A stretch of 50,623 nt of DNA from assembly GCA_947175195.1 (NCBI GenBank), contig CAMWLQ010000009.1, positions 1-50,623 on the forward strand, given 5' to 3'. Below the pieces are notes generated by a model. That model did not search any database and had not been told where the DNA came from. It saw only the letters and a program-made list of their open reading frames with translations. The stretch comes from an uncultured Clostridia bacterium (GTDB taxonomy: Bacteria; Bacillota; Clostridia; Christensenellales; Pumilibacteraceae). The position numbers and the translations under genes are program-made. Positions 42,562-50,550 of the stretch are shown piece after piece. Numbering within the stretch: position 1 is the stretch's first letter; each line of letters opens with the position of its first letter.

Positions 42562-42590
42562 TTGATTAAGGTGTTTGTTCGTGATATAAT
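42562..42590 (+). promoter_or_regulatory. Promoter of the islet gene
   Basis: TTGATT (42562-42567), 17-bp spacer, TATAAT (42585-42590). A GGAG ribosome-binding site follows before ATG 42620, so this gene has a normal leader. Confidence 0.75.
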
Positions 42591-42619
42591 AATTTGATAA
42601 AATATGCTATGGAGATTTT

Positions 42620-43336
42620 ATGAATATTCAAGAATATGAGCAAGTAAAAAACCTTACATATTTAGAATACTGCGATTACTTGCAAAAGAAATACGGCATT
42701 GGGTTATGCGATTATATGACTAAATCGTGGAATTCCAATCAAAAGTGTTCACGAACACAAGATGGTTTATTCGCACACCATAAATTTGAAGACCATGCAA
42801 TAAGATTATCCGATAAAGAATATGCTATGAAAAATCCTTTTGAATGGCAATTAGCTGAAAATATTGTTTATTGCGATTATTTAGAACATTTGTTTTTGCA
42901 TATTCTTATTTGCGAATATCCAGCAGTTGATAAGAATGAGAATGAAGTTGTTGGTATAGGTGGAATTTTGGATTATCTAATTCCAGAACTCAATGATTTA
43001 TATAGCGCTATCGATGCAAGAAAGTGGTTTGAAGAAACTAAAAATGAGTGTGATGATAAGGTGGCGGCTTTGTGGGATGAAGCGATAAGGGGGCTGGAAC
43101 CAAGATTAAAATGGAAAAGAAATTGCCGACAATTAGTAGCAAACGATAAAGAAGTATATTTTACATTATTAAAGAGATTTAAGATTTCATACGAAAAACA
43201 TTATAAGTATAATAGAAATAGTTTTTGCAAAAGTAAATTTGAAAAGCGTTGCTTGTTTGGTGACAAAATGGATAGATTGTTTCGTATGGAGTTAGTAAAA
43301 GATATATATAGGCAAATTAGAAAAGAGCTAACATAA
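42620..43336 (+). CDS. HNH-like protein of the tRNA islet
   Basis: 238 residues, ATG with GGAG 6 nt upstream. Around residues 53-95 the pattern GLFAHHKFED...AENIVYCDYLEHLFLHILI resembles the His-His, Asn and His spacing of divergent HNH nucleases, where 'HH...NLV.L...EH...H' is usual. The second half is Lys/Arg-rich with YEKHYKYNRNSF. No membrane segment is present. Codon use is AT-rich, unlike the tRNA-proximal neighbours. A nuclease role, perhaps in defence or element maintenance, is inferred from the motif only; it may instead be a protein of unknown fold. Confidence 0.7.
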   Translation: MNIQEYEQVKNLTYLEYCDYLQKKYGIGLCDYMTKSWNSNQKCSRTQDGLFAHHKFEDHAIRLSDKEYAMKNPFEWQLAENIVYCDYLEHLFLHILICEYPAVDKNENEVVGIGGILDYLIPELNDLYSAIDARKWFEETKNECDDKVAALWDEAIRGLEPRLKWKRNCRQLVANDKEVYFTLLKRFKISYEKHYKYNRNSFCKSKFEKRCLFGDKMDRLFRMELVKDIYRQIRKELT

Positions 43337-43359
43337 TTATTCGTTTTAGGTTGCGATTG

Positions 43360-43397
43360 CTCCACCACGTAGACGGACGCATATGCGTCCGTTTTTG
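43360..43397 (+). repeat. 38-bp direct repeat, copy 2 (attR-like)
   Basis: Identical to 42269-42306, including the last 8 nt of the tRNA and the terminator, but with no tRNA body before it. It ends directly before the promoter of the next gene. Confidence 0.85.
43373..43396 (+). terminator. Second copy of the tRNA terminator, ending the islet gene
   Basis: Perfect dyad with half-site ACGGACGCAT followed by TTTT, 36 nt after the islet gene's stop. The duplicated tRNA terminator thus serves as terminator of the cargo gene. Confidence 0.85.
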
Positions 43398-43398
43398 C

Positions 43399-43427
43399 TT
43401 GAAATAGCTAAAGTTATATGCTATAAT
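43399..43427 (+). promoter_or_regulatory. Promoter of the two-gene unit at 43499-44638
   Basis: TTGAAA (43399-43404), 17-bp spacer, TATAAT (43422-43427). The -35 box begins 2 bp after the direct repeat, so it belongs to the chromosome side of the junction. Confidence 0.75.
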
Positions 43428-43498
43428 AATTTTAACAATAAAGCACGTTGATTACTATTGGCAACGCAAGACATGGACTTGAATATTGGAGATGCGCC

Positions 43499-44113
43499 AT
43501 GAACAACGATACGGATATGGATTTTTCCAACGCAATTTGCAAAGTTAAAGGATACCGATTTACTATGCTCAAACTGCTGGGCATAATTTTCGTTTTCTTT
43601 TCGTGCCTGGCTTTCGGAATAGTTTTCGGAGAGAGAAACAACGTATCGTCACAAACGCTTATAATAACGGGTGTTGTATGCGCAATTACGGGCGCGGCGT
43701 CAATCGGTTTGATTGTTTTTGACCGCGTTAAAAATTCAAATATAAAAAACACAGACTGCGTAATACTTTTTGAGGACGGCATTACCGTGTTTGTAGATAA
43801 GCCGAAAGCTGAAAAGGGTTACAAGCATTTTTCGTTCGACGAGCTGCAAGACTACGGGTTTATAAATATCATAAGAAAAGGCTCCGGCGAAACCAAATTG
43901 AACATTCAAGGGAAACATCGTTCCGGCGATACGTATTTCGCGTCCGATCTTATGAATTACGGATATATGCGCATAACGACAAAGGACGGCGGATACTACA
44001 ACGTACCCGTCGGCGATATTCAAACGGTAAAGGACTTTTTGAAAGAACGCACGCAAATAGAAGAATTTATTTACGTGCGCATTGTAGGCATTCACGATAA
44101 CATTCATCATTAA
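43499..44113 (+). CDS. Two-span membrane protein with C-terminal PH-like beta domain
   Basis: 204 residues from ATG 43499, chosen for GGAGATG 6 nt upstream; the frame extends 17 codons further without a ribosome-binding site. Two membrane segments (about 24-44 and 54-74) are followed by a soluble beta-rich domain: CVILFEDGITVFV, YKHFSFDELQDYGF, TKLNIQGKHR, YNVPVGDIQTVKDFLKER. This layout (two helices and a bPH-like domain) is common in Bacillota proteins of unknown role, such as YcxB-like proteins. The next gene has the same layout, and the two form an operon. Confidence 0.85.
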   Translation: MNNDTDMDFSNAICKVKGYRFTMLKLLGIIFVFFSCLAFGIVFGERNNVSSQTLIITGVVCAITGAASIGLIVFDRVKNSNIKNTDCVILFEDGITVFVDKPKAEKGYKHFSFDELQDYGFINIIRKGSGETKLNIQGKHRSGDTYFASDLMNYGYMRITTKDGGYYNVPVGDIQTVKDFLKERTQIEEFIYVRIVGIHDNIHH

Positions 44114-44149
44114 ATCAAATTAATAATATTACGTACAAGGAGCAATAAA

Positions 44150-44638
44150 ATGTTTGAAAACGCATTGTGGCAAAGTCGACCGCACACCAATCAACCGCTA
44201 TGGTATCTTATGGGACCTATGATAGTGTTTTTGGTGGCTATCCCGTTTGTCATTCACTTTTTCGGCGTAGGCGTTGTATTCGGGATTGACGTAGTGATTG
44301 CTCTCGGCTTGCTGTTTGCAGTTTGCATTGTGGGGCGCAAATTCAAATGGCACAACAACAAGCTGTTATTTGCGGTTATGAGTAACGGAGTATATTTTAC
44401 CGTGACGAACAACAACCAAAACAACTCTTATTTTCAGGAAGATTTTTCCAACGTAAAAGGATACTCGTGCGTGCAGGAGGGCGGCCACAATACCGTTACG
44501 ATATTCTTTAAACAACCTGCAAATGCGGGAGTATTCGGCAATATCACGTTTATGAAAATGATAAAAATAGAAAACTTTGACAAGCTGCAAGAGGTGCTGA
44601 ATTCTTTTTCGATACCGGTAATAGAAAACAACAAATAG
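44150..44638 (+). CDS. Two-span membrane protein, paralogue-like to its upstream neighbour
   Basis: 162 residues, ATG with AAGGAG 9 nt upstream, 36 nt after the previous gene. Two membrane segments (about 18-38 and 42-62) and then a beta-rich domain: LLFAVMSNGVYFTVTNN, FQEDFSNVKGYSCVQEGG, TVTIFFKQPANAG, KIENFDKLQEVLNSF. The order and the final helix parallel the upstream protein (FDELQDYGF against FSNVKGYSC), suggesting an old duplication. Function is unknown. A shared terminator follows. Confidence 0.85.
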   Translation: MFENALWQSRPHTNQPLWYLMGPMIVFLVAIPFVIHFFGVGVVFGIDVVIALGLLFAVCIVGRKFKWHNNKLLFAVMSNGVYFTVTNNNQNNSYFQEDFSNVKGYSCVQEGGHNTVTIFFKQPANAGVFGNITFMKMIKIENFDKLQEVLNSFSIPVIENNK

Positions 44639-44659
44639 TATCGCTACTACCCTATTATA

Positions 44660-44696
44660 AAAACCCGATAAGATAACTTTCCTATCGGGTTTTTTA
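44660..44696. terminator. Bidirectional terminator between convergent genes
   Basis: AACCCGATA pairs with TATCGGGTT over a 12-nt loop with T-runs on both strands. It serves the plus-strand gene ending at 44638 and the minus-strand gene ending at 44707. Confidence 0.9.
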
Positions 44697-44706
44697 TATC
44701 TCGATT

Positions 44707-45486
44707 TTAACGACCGCGTTCATAACGGCGCACATAATGCATAATTGCGCCGTCGGCGCACATCGCCAAAAACACCAACCCGCACACAACGATTATGCCA
44801 ATAGATCCGTCGACTCTGGAAAACACCCCGCCAAATGTGCTGTTGGGAAATCCCAGCCACGGAAATAGGAACAACGCAATGCCGAGCAAAATTTCCAATC
44901 CCCATACAAAACACAAGCGCTTTAAAAAAGACGTTCCGAACAATCCCAATAAAAAATTCATGCCAAATGCATAGAAAAAACAAAAGAAACAAAAGCAGCA
45001 GGAATAACCGATTGCAATAGAGCCGGACGACATAACCACTACCGCTTGAGCGGGGTGCTGCGGGTTTACGTAAATTTGCGCAACCTTTCCTATATCGTCA
45101 CGCCCGAACTCCCTACGCCCCACGTCATCCGTAAACGTATATTCCTTTCCGTCGTACGTATAAGTTATAACTAAGTAATAGTATGTTCCACTGTCGCTTG
45201 AATGGTGCGATTTAACGTCGACTACAGTGCCGTACATTTTTACGTAATCGGACTCGTAGCGGCGCATTCTTATAATATTCCACACAAAAAGACCTATACA
45301 GGCACAAAACAACGCAAACGCTATCGAAAGAAAAATGATTGCCGGTCTTTTATCTTTTTTCTCCCCATACGTAACCTTTCCATTATGCGTGCCCTTTATT
45401 TCCGCAACGCGCTTTTTAAGTTCAAGCAGCTTTTCTTCGACGCTTGACTCGTTGTCGTTTTGAATAATATCTTTATTTTCGTCCAT
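44707..45486 (-). CDS. DUF3592-type membrane protein
   Basis: 259 residues. A coiled N-terminal part (1-45) precedes the first membrane segment (about 48-70). Then comes the DUF3592-like beta domain: MYGTVVDVKSHHSSDSGTYYYLVITYTYDGKEYTF and VGRREFGRDDIGKVAQIYVNPQHPAQAVV, which family members place between two membrane helices. Three more membrane segments follow in the second half. The start ATG 45486 follows a perfect promoter with a leader of about 33 nt but only a weak ribosome-binding site. The function of DUF3592 is unknown. Confidence 0.88.
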   Translation of the reverse strand: MDENKDIIQNDNESSVEEKLLELKKRVAEIKGTHNGKVTYGEKKDKRPAIIFLSIAFALFCACIGLFVWNIIRMRRYESDYVKMYGTVVDVKSHHSSDSGTYYYLVITYTYDGKEYTFTDDVGRREFGRDDIGKVAQIYVNPQHPAQAVVVMSSGSIAIGYSCCFCFFCFFYAFGMNFLLGLFGTSFLKRLCFVWGLEILLGIALFLFPWLGFPNSTFGGVFSRVDGSIGIIVVCGLVFLAMCADGAIMHYVRRYERGR

Positions 45487-45526
45487 TTTCAGTCGCAGGA
45501 TTTCCTATAAGTGTGTGGTTAATAGA

Positions 45527-45555
45527 ATTATATCCTATTACGCTTATAATGTCAA
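45527..45555 (-). promoter_or_regulatory. Perfect-consensus promoter of the DUF3592 gene
   Basis: Minus strand: TTGACA (45550-45555), 17-bp spacer, TATAAT (45527-45532). The start codon is about 40 bp after the -10 box, unlike the leaderless cases. Confidence 0.8.
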
Positions 45556-45642
45556 ATTATGCTGTGTTATTACGGAGTACATTTTTGTAGCGTCTTTGCT
45601 ACTGCATATAAGCGCTTGTTGGTTTCTGGACATACGATACGC

Positions 45643-45671
45643 TTGAAAAAAACTTTCAGTTGTGATATTAT
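45643..45671 (+). promoter_or_regulatory. Promoter predicted to give a leaderless transcript (gene at 45678)
   Basis: TTGAAA (45643-45648), 17-bp spacer, TATTAT (45666-45671), then six bases (AAAACC) and ATG 45678. No Shine-Dalgarno is present. Confidence 0.7.
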
Positions 45672-45677
45672 AAAACC

Positions 45678-46469
45678 ATGAAAGAAAAGATGAAAATAAT
45701 ACTTGATAAATTTCATCGGTACAATACCGAAAACATGGCTTACCTTACGTTTGGATTAACAGCCGATATAACTTATGACGCTTTGGTGGTTACTCCAAGT
45801 TATACTCCATTTAAATTGGAACTCGACACATGTAGCAAAGTTACCACGCTGAAAGAAACCACAGGCATAGCGTCGTACATAATCGAAAAAGATAAAATGA
45901 AAATTGCTTGGGTTACTGTGGGGACTTCGGCAAGAAACTTAATTGACTACTTATCGCTTTGCGCCGAACTGTCGTTTAAAAAAATGATTTTTGTCGGGTC
46001 GGCGGGCGCACTAAATGACAAATTTGAATTGGGCGATATTTGCACTCCCACCTATTGCATTGCGGGCGTATACGCCAATACATATTTGAAAAACTCGCTA
46101 TCGGATTTTATCCCGTTTGAAAAAGTTGTCCCCGATAAAAATTTTATAGACCAAGTAATAAACAACGTAAAATTCGATATTAAAAAGGCGGCAGTTTTTT
46201 GCACCGATTCGCTCGTATTGGAGTATTGCCATTTAGACGAAATCAAAGAGTTCGGTACGGATTTAATCGAGATGGAAACGAGCTCATTCTACCTTATTTC
46301 GGATTTATTTGAAATACCTAGCATAGCATTGTTGGTTGTTTCCGACAACTCGGCAACGGGTGTGCCTTTAGTCGGCAGGTCGGAAGCTCAGGAAAAGAAA
46401 TATTATGACTGCAGGACGACCATTTTATCTCAATTGATATTAGAAATAAGCAACTTGAGTTTGAATTAA
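45678..46469 (+). CDS. Nucleoside phosphorylase superfamily protein
   Basis: 263 residues from ATG 45678. The PNP/UDP phosphorylase fold shows: WVTVGTSARNLIDYL, then IFVGSAGALNDKFELGDICTP, the substrate-binding FGTDLIEMETSSFYLIS with the Met-Glu pair that holds ribose, and LLVVSDNSATG with the base-contacting Asp. The N-terminal phosphate-binding Gly-rich part is weak, so it may act as a nucleosidase or on an unusual substrate. It is cytosolic and has its own promoter predicted to be leaderless. No pathway neighbours are present. Confidence 0.88.
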   Translation: MKEKMKIILDKFHRYNTENMAYLTFGLTADITYDALVVTPSYTPFKLELDTCSKVTTLKETTGIASYIIEKDKMKIAWVTVGTSARNLIDYLSLCAELSFKKMIFVGSAGALNDKFELGDICTPTYCIAGVYANTYLKNSLSDFIPFEKVVPDKNFIDQVINNVKFDIKKAAVFCTDSLVLEYCHLDEIKEFGTDLIEMETSSFYLISDLFEIPSIALLVVSDNSATGVPLVGRSEAQEKKYYDCRTTILSQLILEISNLSLN

Positions 46470-46608
46470 TAATTATTTTTATGGTGTTACTGCAATAAAA
46501 AGCAAATTAAGCAGCAAGTTTATTGGATGAAATAAAATCCATTATATAATGCACAAGTAAATTTTTTAATATAATTCCCGTCTCGAAAACTCGTTACGCA
46601 ACAATACT

Positions 46609-47922
46609 TTACAATACATCCAGCATGAATTTAACTGATTGGATTAATTCCTCTTGTGTATAAATATAAGGCTTTCCTGTAGTAGAATCTTTTCCATCAG
46701 GATGATGCACTGTATTTCTTATGTATATCGGTAAAGTATTTGTAGATTTGCCATTATATTCTCTACTTTTCTGTGGCACATGCGGGTAATTTTCTAAAAT
46801 CCACTTATCAAAAGTGACAAGATTCGTTGCGCCACTTTTTTCCTGCAGCTTACTAAATAAAATTATATGTAATTCGATAGAACAAATATTGAACGCTCTA
46901 TATAATACTTCCGGATAGGCTATAGGTGATATTTTAAAGTTCGTATTATCTAAAATATCATTTCTAGTCATACCTTTATCTTGTCTAAAAACCAAAATTT
47001 GCCGCATATCATTGCCATCAACAATCTCCATCGACCGTTTGAGAATATATTCACTATGGGTTTCAATTATAAATTGTGCATATTGAGATATAAATTCCAA
47101 AAAATCAACTAAATTAATTTGCGCAATTGGATGCAAATAAATCTCCGGATTTTCAATTATAATAGTTGGATTATTAGAAATTTTAATTGCGCCCAAGCAA
47201 GTAATAATTATCGGCAATATAAAACTATATCCGCTACCGGTATTAATTGGTCTTATATTTTTATCATGTCCAAATGTCAACACATATTGATTCGTATAAG
47301 GAACGGAATCAATATTAACTTCCTCTCCCGTTATTTTATTTAGCCAAAATCGTACGTGCTCGGAAAATTTCGGGTTATCAGCACAAACGCTTTCGGAATA
47401 CTTTTCTTTAAATGCTTTCATATAAGAAGCATTCATGGCGTCATCTTGATGTTCAAATAAATAACCAATTGACGAACTTCCATCAACACCAAAAGAACAA
47501 TCGCCTTTTGAGTAAATTTCCATAACCCCATTTCGTACGGATGACAAATAAAACAAATCTTTCTCAAACCCCAACTCTAAACGTTGTTCATTAGCTTCAA
47601 TAACTAACAAATCTTTAGAATCTTGAATAATATCTTCATTTCGTTTAAGTATAACTTTTCGACTGTTTCCGCGGTCATCTTCAATACTTATAGTAACATC
47701 ACCAGAGAGCTGTCGATTCTTTAATTCTGCCAATCCTCCTATTTTTATCATTCTACCATCGAAACTTTTACTGTCCTCATTGCTTTGAAATGTTGCTAAA
47801 ATAGCGTGTATAAATGACGTTTTACCACTAGCATTTTCTCCACACAACAAATTATATTGCTTTAAATTAATTGTTATTTTGTCAATTGATTTAAAATTTT
47901 CAATAGATACCTTCTTAAGCAT
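46609..47922 (-). CDS. OLD/RecF-like AAA ATPase with C-terminal HEPN-like motif (defence operon)
   Basis: 437 residues, GAGGTG before ATG 47922. It is an ABC-class ATPase of the AAA_15/AAA_21 type: the start MLKKVSIENFKSI, Walker A GENASGKTS (27-35), a signature-like NTGSGYSFILP, Walker B PTIIIENPEIYLHP and the H-loop IIETHSEYIL. There is no coiled-coil arm, and no Toprim domain is evident. The C-terminal 90 residues contain YIRNTVHHPDGK, matching the RNxxxH motif of HEPN ribonucleases, but the fold is not proven. It is the third gene of a tight operon with a methyltransferase and a DUF262 protein, 9 nt after the latter. AT-rich, likely acquired. Confidence 0.88.
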   Translation of the reverse strand: MLKKVSIENFKSIDKITINLKQYNLLCGENASGKTSFIHAILATFQSNEDSKSFDGRMIKIGGLAELKNRQLSGDVTISIEDDRGNSRKVILKRNEDIIQDSKDLLVIEANEQRLELGFEKDLFYLSSVRNGVMEIYSKGDCSFGVDGSSSIGYLFEHQDDAMNASYMKAFKEKYSESVCADNPKFSEHVRFWLNKITGEEVNIDSVPYTNQYVLTFGHDKNIRPINTGSGYSFILPIIITCLGAIKISNNPTIIIENPEIYLHPIAQINLVDFLEFISQYAQFIIETHSEYILKRSMEIVDGNDMRQILVFRQDKGMTRNDILDNTNFKISPIAYPEVLYRAFNICSIELHIILFSKLQEKSGATNLVTFDKWILENYPHVPQKSREYNGKSTNTLPIYIRNTVHHPDGKDSTTGKPYIYTQEELIQSVKFMLDVL

Positions 47923-47931
47923 TTATACACC

Positions 47932-49398
47932 TCACTCGACAATTTGTTTTATCCAATGCAAGCGCTCTTCTATATTGTCCTTTGAGTCACGATGATATTT
48001 AATATTGATTTCAAAAGGTGTTTCATAATTCACATCCAATTCTTTCATTTTTTCATCTACATTATAAAGAATCAAATTATTAAGAGCGATTTTGATTTCT
48101 TCATCACTTTTATTTTGCATTAAAGAAACAATTAATAATGTCATTTCAAAAACTATCATATTAATTGGCTTGCCTTCGCCCAACCTAAACGCTTGTTTAC
48201 GTCCGAATATTATAATTGCTCTATTATAAGAATCAATAAAATCATTTTTTATCTTGCTAATATCCTCATCGCTTGCCTCATTCAAATACTTCATTACAAA
48301 CGAAAGAAAATCTGTAATGGACTTAAATTCCACCTTACTATTCCTTTGTAACTTTTCATAATATAGCCGCATTGCAACATAGCGCAAAATAAGATATTTA
48401 TCTTTCATTCGTTTTTTGTCTATAATTTCATTACTGCCATAATACAAATCAGATATAGTATTTAACAATTCCGTAGATTTGCCCTGATGTAAAGCATTTC
48501 TTATTTCTTGCGCGTTTAGTCTTGCACCTTTAGTATTCACACGCTCAAATGTTTCAATTATAAAGGTTTCATCAGTACCATACCTTATTTTAGCAACATG
48601 TAAGCTTCTATCTTCTATTTTAGATCTATATTTTGCCAAATCTCCAACTAGCTGAGAAAACTTCTTGCCATTTAGTTCCGACAGTATAGATAAGCCGGAC
48701 AATCTAAATTTATCATCCATATAATCGAATAAAGTTGATAGTCTTTGCCGCCCATCTATAACGATAAGGGTTCCCTCTTTATCTTCCGAAAGGTAAATAC
48801 TGGGAATTGGTATATTCAAAACTACACTCTCAATAAGCAAGCTCTTATTTTTTCTACTCCAAATGTCGCCATTGCGCTGAAAAGAATCATCCAGCTTTAA
48901 TGTGTTTGCCGTAATACCGCTTCTTAATCTATCATACTTTCTCTTTAAATCCGATACTGAAAGATAAATATTATCTAAAGCAATCGATTTATCCGCAACT
49001 TCAAAACCAGCATTTTCATCTCTAAAATCATCATTCTTTTCTATATCGGCAGAGTACTCATCCCCATCGACATCATTAATATAATCATCATCCATTTCAA
49101 TCAAGCCTTCATTTTTGCTATTCTCTATGAACTCCAATCCGTCTTGATTGAGGCGATATTTACCATCCAAAATATCCACATACTTATTAAGTGTCTTATG
49201 CGAAATCAAATTACGCACTTTTTGCGAAAATACATCATCATTACGTCCCTGAAGGATATCTAAGTCATGGCCGCTAGGGGTAAGAACTAATCTAAGTTCT
49301 TCTTTTAATTCAGTTGTGTTAAGACCATCCTGATTTCCACGTAAAATCAATAAAGCAGGTAAAATCAAATCTCTTTCACTATATATTTTTTTAGACAT
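47932..49398 (-). CDS. DUF262 (GmrS-like) protein with Mrr_N-like N-terminus
   Basis: 488 residues, AGGAG before ATG 49398. Residues about 5-95 resemble the winged-helix N-terminus of Mrr-type restriction proteins (DDVFSQKVRNLISHKTL). A very acidic linker (100-140) follows. Residues about 145-330 are DUF262, the ParB/Srx-fold domain of GmrSD-type enzymes: QRNGDIWSRKNKSLLIES, IDGRQRLSTLFDY, and FERVNTKGARLNAQEIRNALHQG. In studied members it hydrolyses nucleotides and drives restriction of modified DNA. The C-terminal helical part is family-typical. It lies 12 nt after the methyltransferase gene. Confidence 0.9.
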   Translation of the reverse strand: MSKKIYSERDLILPALLILRGNQDGLNTTELKEELRLVLTPSGHDLDILQGRNDDVFSQKVRNLISHKTLNKYVDILDGKYRLNQDGLEFIENSKNEGLIEMDDDYINDVDGDEYSADIEKNDDFRDENAGFEVADKSIALDNIYLSVSDLKRKYDRLRSGITANTLKLDDSFQRNGDIWSRKNKSLLIESVVLNIPIPSIYLSEDKEGTLIVIDGRQRLSTLFDYMDDKFRLSGLSILSELNGKKFSQLVGDLAKYRSKIEDRSLHVAKIRYGTDETFIIETFERVNTKGARLNAQEIRNALHQGKSTELLNTISDLYYGSNEIIDKKRMKDKYLILRYVAMRLYYEKLQRNSKVEFKSITDFLSFVMKYLNEASDEDISKIKNDFIDSYNRAIIIFGRKQAFRLGEGKPINMIVFEMTLLIVSLMQNKSDEEIKIALNNLILYNVDEKMKELDVNYETPFEINIKYHRDSKDNIEERLHWIKQIVE

Positions 49399-49410
49399 TT
49401 TTTCACACTC

Positions 49411-50550
49411 CTAATAATTTGTAATTATAAGATGCGTTGCATCTTTATTATTTCGATTTTGAAAGCTAACAGAATAGCTTTTATTGAATTCTTTTATTAT
49501 CATTCCGTTAGATTTATATAGTCGTTCTATAAAATCAGTCTTTTTTATGACTAACATGAAGTTGCAGCTACATTCCATTTTTAAATAATTCGCTAATCTT
49601 ATTTGATCATCCTTATTAAACTCGTTTTTATCGTATTGACTAAAATTAGTATCATATGGAGGATCTAAAAACATGAAATCATCATTAGTCAATTTTAAAC
49701 TATTAACAAACTTATAAAAATCTTTATTTGATAATAATGTATTTTGAAGCTTATCAATAAGATTTTTGGTTTTAAAGTACTCTATCTTACATTTTAGATT
49801 CTTCTTATTATACGATATCCCACCATATGGAACATTAAATTCTCCATCACTATTAAACCTAAACATAGAGGAGTAACAATACTCACGTATAAACAAATAA
49901 ATAGCAACTTTTCGTGGATTACTTAAATTATTTTCAATCGGATGATTATATAATTCACGAAAATACATATAATACGCACTTTTAACAGCACATTCAAAAT
50001 TATCTTTTATTTCCTCTACACTTAATGCCACCCCCTTTTTAATCTCATTTTTATTTATCCTTTTTATCATGCTTACCATATTTTTTATCAATTGTATCTT
50101 AAAAAGCGGCGGGTGACTTTTATCAAGTCTAAATAATGGCAAGTCTAATATATTCAACGGTTGTACATTCGCTGTTATTATTAGTTTCAAATCTTCATTT
50201 GTTATTTCATGAAATCTATACATATTGAGAGTATCAATAAAAAATTCAAAACTCATATCCACAATACAATTCAGCTGTTCCCAATTACTTTCTATCATAA
50301 CTAACTCGCTAAAAAACTCTTTATTGCCATTTTTGATATATTCATATAATAGCATTAAATCCGTAGAAATATCATTTACGTAATAACCTGCAGCTTCGAC
50401 AGCAAAATAAACCGCTCCACCCCCAAGAAAAGGCTCTATATATCTATTAATTTTTTGGGGCATATTATTAAGAATAATCGGGAGTTCTGAACCTTTTCCA
50501 CCCGGATACTTCAAAAGCGGGGTTAGTATTTTATTAGAAAATTTATTCAT
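49411..50550 (-). CDS. D12-class (Dam-like) DNA adenine-N6 methyltransferase
   Basis: 379 residues, AGGAG before ATG 50550. Motif order of the alpha (Dam) class: motif X as LKYPGGKGSELP at the N-terminus, the SAM-binding EPFLGGGAVYF, a variable target-recognition middle (about 90-250), and the catalytic FLDPPYDTNF near 295 followed by NKDDQIRLANYL. DPPY indicates adenine-N6 methylation. The target site cannot be read. It is the first gene visible in the operon and would protect host DNA, or mark it for the DUF262 and ATPase partners. Strong AT bias points to horizontal transfer. Confidence 0.93.
   Translation of the reverse strand: MNKFSNKILTPLLKYPGGKGSELPIILNNMPQKINRYIEPFLGGGAVYFAVEAAGYYVNDISTDLMLLYEYIKNGNKEFFSELVMIESNWEQLNCIVDMSFEFFIDTLNMYRFHEITNEDLKLIITANVQPLNILDLPLFRLDKSHPPLFKIQLIKNMVSMIKRINKNEIKKGVALSVEEIKDNFECAVKSAYYMYFRELYNHPIENNLSNPRKVAIYLFIREYCYSSMFRFNSDGEFNVPYGGISYNKKNLKCKIEYFKTKNLIDKLQNTLLSNKDFYKFVNSLKLTNDDFMFLDPPYDTNFSQYDKNEFNKDDQIRLANYLKMECSCNFMLVIKKTDFIERLYKSNGMIIKEFNKSYSVSFQNRNNKDATHLIITNY

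Larger units (their letters stand above)
42307..43359. mobile_element. 1.09-kb islet between duplicated tRNA-Ala ends, one cargo gene, no integrase
   Basis: The segment lies between two exact 38-bp copies of the tRNA end plus terminator. It is AT-rich in its gene, carries one promoter and one HNH-like gene, an inverted copy of the tRNA 3' end and a cluster of GC-rich hairpins. Precise recombination between the repeats would restore an intact tRNA with a single terminator. There is no recombinase inside, so any movement must have used an enzyme in trans, or the islet is a remnant of a larger element. Confidence 0.65.

Noticed and set aside
42307-43359. Prophage or full genomic island at the tRNA
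   Set aside because: No phage structural, integrase or replication genes; only one gene fits between the repeats.
46470-46608. Terminator between the phosphorylase-like gene and the ATPase gene
   Set aside because: Only a weak TGGAT/ATCCA stem without a T-run next to it; not convincing on either strand.
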